A stretch of DNA of 11,250 nucleotides, taken from assembly GCA_015057205.1 (NCBI GenBank), contig SVEW01000072.1, positions 1 to 11,250 of the forward strand. Reading direction: 5' to 3'. The translations under genes and the position numbers were made by a program. Numbering within the stretch: the stretch's first letter is position 1; each line of letters opens with the position of its first letter. This document shows positions 6,933-11,250 of the stretch, in pieces. Source of the DNA: Lachnospiraceae bacterium (GTDB lineage: Bacteria; Bacillota; Clostridia; Lachnospirales; Lachnospiraceae). Below the pieces are notes generated by a model, which saw only the letters and a list, made by a program, of their open reading frames with translations, ran no database searches and was not told where the DNA came from.

Positions 6933-6934
6933 AA

Positions 6935-7489
6935 TTAGAACATCTTTGCTGCAGCCTCTGCACCTTTGGCAAGTGCTTCTTTGTTGATAGGAATAAATTT
7001 CTCTTTTGCCGCACCAAATACTTTCTTAAATGCCTCTAATAACATATCCTGGTCAACCAAATGTGCCTGATCATTAACAGCTCCAAGCATAACCATGTTT
7101 GCAAGCTGAATCTTTCCAAGTTCTGTGGCAATGGTATTTACCGGAATACGATAGTATGTAATGTCTGTTCTTGGATTTGCATCATCAATCAAATCAGAGT
7201 TGATAAACACCTTTCCACCCGGCATCACTTTTCCGATAAATTTGTTGTACGCAGCACCATTCATGAATACGCCAACGCTTGCATCGTTGTTGATAAGCGG
7301 AGAACCGATTCTTTCATCAGAGATGGTTACAGAACAGTTTGCCTCTCCACCACGCATTTCAGGACCATAAGAAGGACACCATGTAACTTCTTTTTCTTCA
7401 AGCATTGCTGCATAAGCCAAAAGCTGACCCATACTCATAACACCCTGCCCACCGAATCCGGCGCAGAAAATACGATCAATCTTGCTCAT
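6935..7489 (-). CDS. 2-oxoacid:ferredoxin oxidoreductase, gamma subunit
   Basis: This 184-residue protein is the gamma (catalytic-fold accessory) subunit of a four-subunit pyruvate/2-oxoacid:ferredoxin oxidoreductase, which oxidatively decarboxylates a 2-oxoacid to acyl-CoA and reduces ferredoxin. The family hallmark AGFGGQGVMS is at residues 10-19 and SYGPEMRGGEANC, typical of CoA-side gamma subunits, at 40-52. Its ATG overlaps the beta-subunit stop as TAATG, with GGAGGGA about 5 bases upstream inside the beta gene, so translation is probably coupled. It is the last gene of the operon. The substrate cannot be read from this subunit; the alpha subunit suggests branched-chain 2-oxoacids. Confidence 0.93.
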   Translation of the reverse strand: MSKIDRIFCAGFGGQGVMSMGQLLAYAAMLEEKEVTWCPSYGPEMRGGEANCSVTISDERIGSPLINNDASVGVFMNGAAYNKFIGKVMPGGKVFINSDLIDDANPRTDITYYRIPVNTIATELGKIQLANMVMLGAVNDQAHLVDQDMLLEAFKKVFGAAKEKFIPINKEALAKGAEAAAKMF

Positions 7490-8238
7490 TACTGTCCCTC
7501 CTTTGTTGTATCTTTCTTGACTCCTAATGGATAGTAAGGAATCATTTCATCTTTTACAAACTTCAAAGCATCTACTGGTGTTTTACCCCAGTTAGTAGGA
7601 CATGCACAAAGTACTTCCACGAAGGAGAAACCAAGTCCTGCCTCCTGTACTTCCAATGCTTTCTTGATTGCCGCTTTTGCTTTGATAACATCAGCAGGGC
7701 TATCGACAGCAACACGCTCAACGTATTTTGCACCATCTAATGTTGCAATTAACTCAGCTACACGAATAGGATAACCATTTAAGCTAACCTCACGACCAAG
7801 CTGTGCAGTTGTTGCTTTCATTCCCGGAAGTGTGGTTGGTGCCATCTGTCCTCCGGTCATACCATAGATACCATTGTTAATGAAAATGGTAGTAATTTTC
7901 TCGCCTCTTGCAGCTGCATGCACAATTTCGCACATACCGATAGAAGCCAAATCTCCATCACCCTGATAAGTGATAACGGTCTTATCCGGATGAACACGTT
8001 TAATACCGGTAGCTGTTGCCGGAGCTCTTCCGTGTGCAGCCTGAATTCCATCAAACTCAAAATAGTCAAGTGCAAGCACCGCACAACCTACTGGTGAAAT
8101 ACAGATGGTGTCTTCCAATTTACCCATCTCTTCAACGCTCTCTGCTAATAATCTATGCACAATACCATGAGAGCAACCTGGACAATAATGTGTCTTAACG
8201 TCTGTTAATCCTTTGGAACGTTCAAATACTACTGACAT
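7489..8238 (-). CDS. 2-oxoacid:ferredoxin oxidoreductase, beta (thiamine diphosphate) subunit
   Basis: The 249-residue beta subunit binds thiamine diphosphate and a proximal [4Fe-4S] cluster. The cofactor motif is clear: GDGDLASIG at 93-101 and NNGIYGMTGGQ at 121-131. Candidate cluster cysteines are Cys19 and Cys22 (CPGC), Cys52, and Cys211 or Cys213. I chose the ATG at 8238 over the 14-codon earlier one at 8277, because GGGAGG lies about 9 bases upstream, the start overlaps the alpha stop as TAATG, and family proteins begin near here. Its own stop overlaps the gamma start in the same way. Length fits four-subunit enzymes. Specificity for 2-oxoisovalerate, 2-oxoglutarate or another 2-oxoacid cannot be settled from this sequence. 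Confidence 0.94.
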   Translation of the reverse strand: MSVVFERSKGLTDVKTHYCPGCSHGIVHRLLAESVEEMGKLEDTICISPVGCAVLALDYFEFDGIQAAHGRAPATATGIKRVHPDKTVITYQGDGDLASIGMCEIVHAAARGEKITTIFINNGIYGMTGGQMAPTTLPGMKATTAQLGREVSLNGYPIRVAELIATLDGAKYVERVAVDSPADVIKAKAAIKKALEVQEAGLGFSFVEVLCACPTNWGKTPVDALKFVKDEMIPYYPLGVKKDTTKEGQ

Positions 8239-9290
8239 TATTTCGCACCTCCCATGATTTTCTTTGCGAAGTCGCATACTTCGTCAACGGTGATTAACAC
8301 ACCACCGGTATGTCCGAAGAATTCAACCTTCTCTTTATCTCCACATCCTAATACAACATCATCAACCATCTGGCCCATGTTAAGTTCGATGTCCATGAAT
8401 TTCTTAATCTGTGGTCTGTCAAATGCTTCATATGGGAATGGCCATAATGTCTGTGGTCTTACAAGACCTACCTTATAGCCTTCTTCTCTTAAACGATCAA
8501 CTGCTGTACGTACAACTCGAGAAGCAGTTCCGTAAGATGCGAATGCAAATTCTGCATCCTCCATCTTATAATCTTCATGACGTTTCTCGTTCTTTTCAAT
8601 AACTTCATATTTCTTAAATAAATCAAAGTTATCTTTTTCAAGATCTGGAGCCTGTAATTTCAGGTTGTAAACACGATGTGTCTTGCCACCGTTACGTCCT
8701 GTTAAAGCCCAATCTTTTGCCGGAATTGGTCTCTCCTTTGGTTTACGAAGTTCAACCGGCTCCATCATCTGACCAATCAAACCGTCTGCCAATACGATAC
8801 AAAGAATTCCATACTGATCAGCAATATCAAATGCTTCCTGTACCATATCTACTAATTCCTGTACATTACCAGGTGCAAGAACGACGTTACGATAGTCACC
8901 GTTACTTCCACCTTTAACACACATGTTATAGTCAGCCTGGGATGGCTGGATTCCTCCAAGTCCTGGGCCTCCTCTCATCATGTTAACAATAACTGCAGGC
9001 ACTTCTGCCTTGCTGATGTAACCAATACCTTCCTGCATTAATGCAATACCCGGAGAAGATGATGATGTCATCGCTCTTGCTCCTGCTGCTGCTGCACCAT
9101 ACAGCATATTAATTGATGCTACTTCACTTTCGCCCTGTACAAAGGCTCCGCCAATTTTCGGTAATTCCTTGGAAAAATATTCCGGAATCTCGTTCTGTGG
9201 TGTTATCGGATAGCCGAAGAAATATTTACAACCAGCTTCGATAGCGGCACGAACGACTGCTTCATTACCTTTTAATAAAACTTTCGCCAT
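8238..9290 (-). CDS. vorB: 2-oxoacid:ferredoxin oxidoreductase, alpha subunit (VorB-like)
   Basis: The 350-residue alpha subunit carries the pyrimidine-binding and substrate-side domains. GYPITPQNEIPEY lies at 26-38, the helper-Glu segment VQGESEVASI at 51-60, TSSSSPGIALMQEG at 75-88 and MMRGGPGLGG plus QPSQAD at 104-120. The PITPQNE form and overall look match proteins named VorB (3-methyl-2-oxobutanoate:ferredoxin oxidoreductase). That would fit branched-chain amino acid fermentation or the reverse, reductive amino acid synthesis. 2-Oxoglutarate is an alternative. The ATG at 9290 is preferred over the frame's first ATG at 9371, since AGGAGG sits 7 bases before it and the upstream part overlaps the ferredoxin gene. 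It follows that gene by 11 bases and overlaps the beta start by one. Confidence 0.93.
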   Translation of the reverse strand: MAKVLLKGNEAVVRAAIEAGCKYFFGYPITPQNEIPEYFSKELPKIGGAFVQGESEVASINMLYGAAAAGARAMTSSSSPGIALMQEGIGYISKAEVPAVIVNMMRGGPGLGGIQPSQADYNMCVKGGSNGDYRNVVLAPGNVQELVDMVQEAFDIADQYGILCIVLADGLIGQMMEPVELRKPKERPIPAKDWALTGRNGGKTHRVYNLKLQAPDLEKDNFDLFKKYEVIEKNEKRHEDYKMEDAEFAFASYGTASRVVRTAVDRLREEGYKVGLVRPQTLWPFPYEAFDRPQIKKFMDIELNMGQMVDDVVLGCGDKEKVEFFGHTGGVLITVDEVCDFAKKIMGGAK

Positions 9291-9301
9291 TTTACTACCT
9301 C

Positions 9302-9520
9302 CTAGTCCTTCTTCTCGATTCTGATTGCCACATCCGGGCACATCCTTACACAACTCTGGCATCCTACACATTCATCCTGCGCAACTACGCTAGCCGGAAA
9401 ATAACCGGCTGCATTTGGCTTATCTTTATTAATTGCCAATACGCCCTTTGGACAAACGGAAACACACAATTCGCAGCCTTTACAGCGCTCCTCACGAATG
9501 GATAAAGTAAAACTTCCCAT
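9302..9520 (-). CDS. 2-oxoacid:ferredoxin oxidoreductase, delta (2x[4Fe-4S] ferredoxin) subunit
   Basis: This 72-residue protein has two classic cluster motifs: Cys13-x2-Cys16-x2-Cys19-x3-Cys23-Pro and Cys51-x2-Cys54-x2-Cys57-x3-Cys61-Pro. It would carry electrons from the thiamine subunit to free ferredoxin. I chose the ATG at 9520, with AGGAGG 6 bases upstream; an earlier in-frame ATG at 9541 would overlap the preceding gene and lacks such a site. It sits 11 bases after the P-loop gene and 11 before the alpha gene. The ferredoxin-alpha-beta-gamma order is common for VOR/KOR enzymes of clostridia. A free ferredoxin is possible but less likely in this position. Confidence 0.93.
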   Translation of the reverse strand: MGSFTLSIREERCKGCELCVSVCPKGVLAINKDKPNAAGYFPASVVAQDECVGCQSCVRMCPDVAIRIEKKD

Positions 9521-9531
9521 ATCCTTCCTCC

Positions 9532-10215
9532 TTACATCCATATTTTTCGCATATTGTAGTGCATTGGAAAAATCTCTCCCTGCACCCGCTTGCGCAAAGT
9601 ATCTACATCTGACACTTCCTCAAGCATACATGTGGTATACCTAATTGGTATACCCGTTCTATCACTAACCTGACGAAGATATTCGTCTCCGGCTATGATA
9701 TCCTCCATTTTCGTCTCATGAATCAAATTTGAATTATTCACGAAACCAGTCACTTTACATCCGGACATACGTTCCAAAAGCTCGATTTGATGTATAATCT
9801 CCTCCACCGAGCCCGTTTCCGGACGATAAATATTTACCACCATAAAGAAGTCGACTTCCGACCTATCCAACGTATCACCAAAACGTCCCAAGACCTTGGC
9901 ACCTACTTCGCTTCCTCCCAAATCCATGATATAATCATAGCGTTTATCCAAGAATGGCACCGCTATTTTGCTGGAAAGAGCCGGCATGTCACAATTGTCC
10001 TCCACTACAGAAGAAGAAATCACTTCAATTCCTGCCTCTTCTAATTCCTTAGTCTTCTCCCTGGATCGAAAATATACGTTTACGATGTCCAAATCGGCTA
10101 TTGCCGGTTTTTCAGCACATTTTGCCAACTGAAATGCATAGTTCACCGCAAACTCTGTTTTACCACTACCATAATATCCGGTAATAATCCGGATTCTTCT
10201 ATCCTCTTTTACCAT
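9532..10215 (-). CDS. P-loop NTPase of the ParA/MinD/CobQ-like group, role unknown, first gene of the oxidoreductase operon
   Basis: The 227-residue protein has a Walker A loop GYYGSGKT at 13-20, a DLD motif at 41-43 followed by IVNVYFRSRE (switch-like segment), and a Walker B/DxxG-type DLGGSEVG at 98-105. VNNSNL at 159-164 could be the base-recognition loop. This layout suits SIMIBI-class ATPases or GTPases. The Walker A lacks the extra N-terminal lysine of true ParA/MinD. No membrane segment is seen. It is 11 bases ahead of the ferredoxin subunit and so co-transcribed; a role in assembly or regulation of the iron-sulfur enzyme is a guess from position. No Shine-Dalgarno sequence precedes the ATG, an in-frame stop lies 2 codons upstream, and a promoter places the transcript start at the ATG, so the mRNA may be leaderless. 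Confidence 0.85.
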   Translation of the reverse strand: MVKEDRRIRIITGYYGSGKTEFAVNYAFQLAKCAEKPAIADLDIVNVYFRSREKTKELEEAGIEVISSSVVEDNCDMPALSSKIAVPFLDKRYDYIMDLGGSEVGAKVLGRFGDTLDRSEVDFFMVVNIYRPETGSVEEIIHQIELLERMSGCKVTGFVNNSNLIHETKMEDIIAGDEYLRQVSDRTGIPIRYTTCMLEEVSDVDTLRKRVQGEIFPMHYNMRKIWM

Positions 10216-10221
10216 ACATTA

Positions 10222-10250
10222 AAGGTAAAACACTTTCCGTTTCTTGTCAA
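10222..10250 (-). promoter_or_regulatory. Candidate promoter of the P-loop/oxidoreductase operon
   Basis: On the minus strand a perfect -35 TTGACA (10250-10245), a 17-base spacer and a weak -10 TACCTT (10227-10222) are present. The predicted start falls at about 10215, the A of the ATG of the P-loop gene. The -10 matches the consensus at only three positions, so confidence is moderate. Confidence 0.45.
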
Positions 10251-10308
10251 TATGCACAAAATAATTCTTTGTTTTTTAATTTGAACAACGCTAATTTTAC
10301 AAAAATTC

Positions 10309-10337
10309 TTTACAAACTGTGAATTTTGTTGTATCAT
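10309..10337 (+). promoter_or_regulatory. Candidate sigma-A promoter of the Big_2 protein gene
   Basis: TTTACA (10309-10314), a 17-base spacer and TATCAT (10332-10337) each match the consensus at five of six positions. The predicted transcript start is near 10344-10345, giving a 5' leader of about 30 bases that begins with the 14-mer repeated, inverted, behind the gene. Confidence 0.7.
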
Positions 10338-10350
10338 TGTTTTAGTCGTG

Positions 10351-10370
10351 TAACCTCAGTCAGGAGGTTA
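10351..10370 (+). promoter_or_regulatory. Hairpin sequestering the Shine-Dalgarno of the Big_2 gene
   Basis: UAACCUC (10351-10357) and GAGGUUA (10364-10370) form a perfect 7-bp stem with loop AGUCAG. The ribosome binding site AGGAGG (10362-10367) is largely inside the 3' arm and the start codon follows 3 bases after the stem. Such placement is typical of translational control by RNA structure. Confidence 0.65.
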
Positions 10371-10373
10371 ATC

Positions 10374-11162
10374 ATGAAAAATCAAATTAAGGGTATCCCT
10401 TATGTTACTGCAATTCTATTAATCTGCAGTATCTTATTATTCCATCCATCGTTTACATTTTTTGCAAATGCTAATGAATTGGATTATGTATATGTAAAAG
10501 AACATTCACTTTCTATGCAAATTGGCGACACCCGCTGCCTACATGGATTTACTCTTTCAGGAAAAGCACCTAAATTCAAAAGCAGCAAGCCAAGCGTTGC
10601 CTCTGTGAATGCAGATGGTGTTATAACCGCAAAAAAAGCCGGCACCGTTCGAATTACTGCAAAAGTTTCCGGACATGCGGACTATTGCACCGTAATCGTT
10701 GCGCCGACTACTATTACATTAAATAAAACCAGTATGACACTCTATCGCGATCGATACGTTTTTCTTCGCGCTACTACCTCAACCGGACATAAGCCAACAT
10801 TTCGTTCTTCCCGTAGCACAGTTGCCTCGGTGGACGAAAATGGTTTAATTCATACAAAGAAAAATGGTACAGCCGTCATTCGTGTCAGCTGTGATAAAAC
10901 AACAGTGCAATGTACTATAACTGTAATGAAACCGGAAATCGACCTTTCTAATTCTTCTCTCACCCTTCATGTTGGTGAGTCAAAACAGGTTACTGCAACT
11001 GTTTCCTCACGGAACCCGGTAGTCTGGTCGGTAAGTAACAACAACGTTATTTCTGTCGATGCCAATGGCACCGTCACTGCATTACACGTAGGAACTTCAT
11101 ATCTATATGCCAAAGAGGATGGCACTAAAGTTTCTTGCGTAATTCGTGTTGTATCCGATTAA
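10374..11162 (+). CDS. Secreted protein with three Big_2 (bacterial Ig-like, group 2) domains
   Basis: The 262-residue product starts at the ATG at 10374, which has AGGAGG 6 bases upstream; the frame's earlier ATG at 10326 overlaps the promoter. A signal peptide is clear: basic start, hydrophobic core at about 8-23, and AxA (ANA) at 31-33 for cleavage. The rest is three tandem Ig-like modules of about 70-75 residues (roughly 38-111, 113-185 and 187-261). Each carries the Big_2 pattern: S-V-x-(D/N)-x-x-G near the middle, then a Gly-Thr strand and a closing Cys/Val strand (for example VASVNADGVITAKKAGT). No sortase motif, transmembrane anchor, choline- or SLH-type domain or enzyme domain is visible, so it is probably released or attached non-covalently. 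The function is unknown; such domains often mediate adhesion or act as spacers. It is the only complete plus-strand gene and diverges from the oxidoreductase operon. Confidence 0.88.
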   Translation: MKNQIKGIPYVTAILLICSILLFHPSFTFFANANELDYVYVKEHSLSMQIGDTRCLHGFTLSGKAPKFKSSKPSVASVNADGVITAKKAGTVRITAKVSGHADYCTVIVAPTTITLNKTSMTLYRDRYVFLRATTSTGHKPTFRSSRSTVASVDENGLIHTKKNGTAVIRVSCDKTTVQCTITVMKPEIDLSNSSLTLHVGESKQVTATVSSRNPVVWSVSNNNVISVDANGTVTALHVGTSYLYAKEDGTKVSCVIRVVSD

Positions 11163-11216
11163 TGATATGGTAAATAATTAAAATAATAATTTATGAAATG
11201 AGGTTACACGACGTTT

Positions 11217-11250
11217 ATGGATGCAAACGCCCTTCTTTCATATGTTTACG
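11217..11250 (+). CDS. Possible start of a further plus-strand gene (cut by window end)
   Basis: An ATG at 11217 opens a frame of 11 codons (MDANALLSYVY) that runs off the window. A GAGG motif lies 13 bases upstream, rather far for a normal ribosome binding site, and it is part of the inverted 14-mer. The 54-base gap after the Big_2 stop contains no terminator, so co-transcription is possible. The product cannot be identified from so few residues. Confidence 0.25.
   Translation, partial: MDANALLSYVY

Larger units (their letters stand above)
10345..11212. repeat. 14-bp perfect inverted repeat flanking the Big_2 gene
   Basis: GTCGTGTAACCTCA at 10345-10358 is matched by its exact reverse complement TGAGGTTACACGAC at 11199-11212, 29 bases before and 37 bases after the coding region. 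The left copy begins at the predicted transcript start and includes the anti-Shine-Dalgarno arm. The flanks do not continue the match. No exact target duplication or transposase is seen. Confidence 0.85.

Noticed and set aside
7061..7534. Plus-strand 157-codon frame opposite the gamma subunit gene
   Set aside because: It is a shadow of the conserved gamma subunit and its junction with beta; its composition is not protein-like.
9291..9371. Longer alpha subunit starting at 9371
   Set aside because: The extension is the ferredoxin gene read in another frame; AGGAGG marks the start at 9290.
11162..11173. ATG overlapping the Big_2 stop as TAATG
   Set aside because: The frame ends after three codons, so this is not a coupled gene.
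1..11250. CRISPR arrays, tRNA or rRNA genes, transposases, phage genes
   Set aside because: No spaced repeat series, cloverleaf-like sequence, rRNA segment, or recombinase or phage protein was seen on either strand.

Overview
The window looks like chromosomal DNA from a low-GC anaerobic Firmicute, most likely a clostridial species of the Lachnospiraceae type. The reasons are strong AGGAGG-type ribosome binding sites, an AT-rich background, an arginine deiminase operon, a ferredoxin-linked 2-oxoacid oxidoreductase, and a secreted protein built of Big_2 Ig-like domains. The lineage is an inference from gene content and style, not from a marker gene.

All genes from 1 to about 10215 lie on the minus strand, so they read right to left. 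From the right: a putative operon (10215 to 6935) encodes a P-loop NTPase of unknown role, then a two-cluster ferredoxin subunit and the alpha, beta and gamma subunits of a VOR/KOR-type 2-oxoacid:ferredoxin oxidoreductase. Spacing is tight: 11-base gaps, then two TAATG stop/start overlaps. Next come glnA (type I glutamine synthetase) and rpiB (ribose-5-phosphate isomerase B), each followed by a hairpin. A gene-free AT-rich stretch of about 570 bp then precedes the arginine catabolic operon arcA-arcB-arcC and a YfcC-family transporter gene cut by the left window edge. On the right, a single plus-strand gene (10374-11162) diverges from the oxidoreductase operon and encodes a secreted three-domain Big_2 protein. 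A further plus-strand ORF may begin at 11217.

Functionally, ArcA, ArcB and ArcC turn arginine into ornithine, CO2, ammonia and ATP, with the YfcC protein the likely arginine/ornithine carrier. GlnA assimilates ammonia. The oxidoreductase converts 2-oxoacids, probably from amino acid transamination, to acyl-CoA and reduced ferredoxin. Together they suggest amino-acid-fermenting nitrogen metabolism.

The core genes are ordinary. The points worth attention are mostly regulatory: (1) the Big_2 gene has its ribosome binding site inside a perfect 7-bp hairpin, and the first 14 nt of its predicted mRNA recur as an exact reverse complement just past the gene; (2) a terminator-like hairpin sits directly upstream of the glnA ribosome binding site with no room for a promoter after it; (3) GlnA has Phe in place of the Tyr that is adenylylated in enterobacterial enzymes; (4) the P-loop gene at the head of the oxidoreductase operon appears to be leaderless. 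I found no CRISPR array, tRNA, rRNA, transposase or clearly novel multi-gene system.
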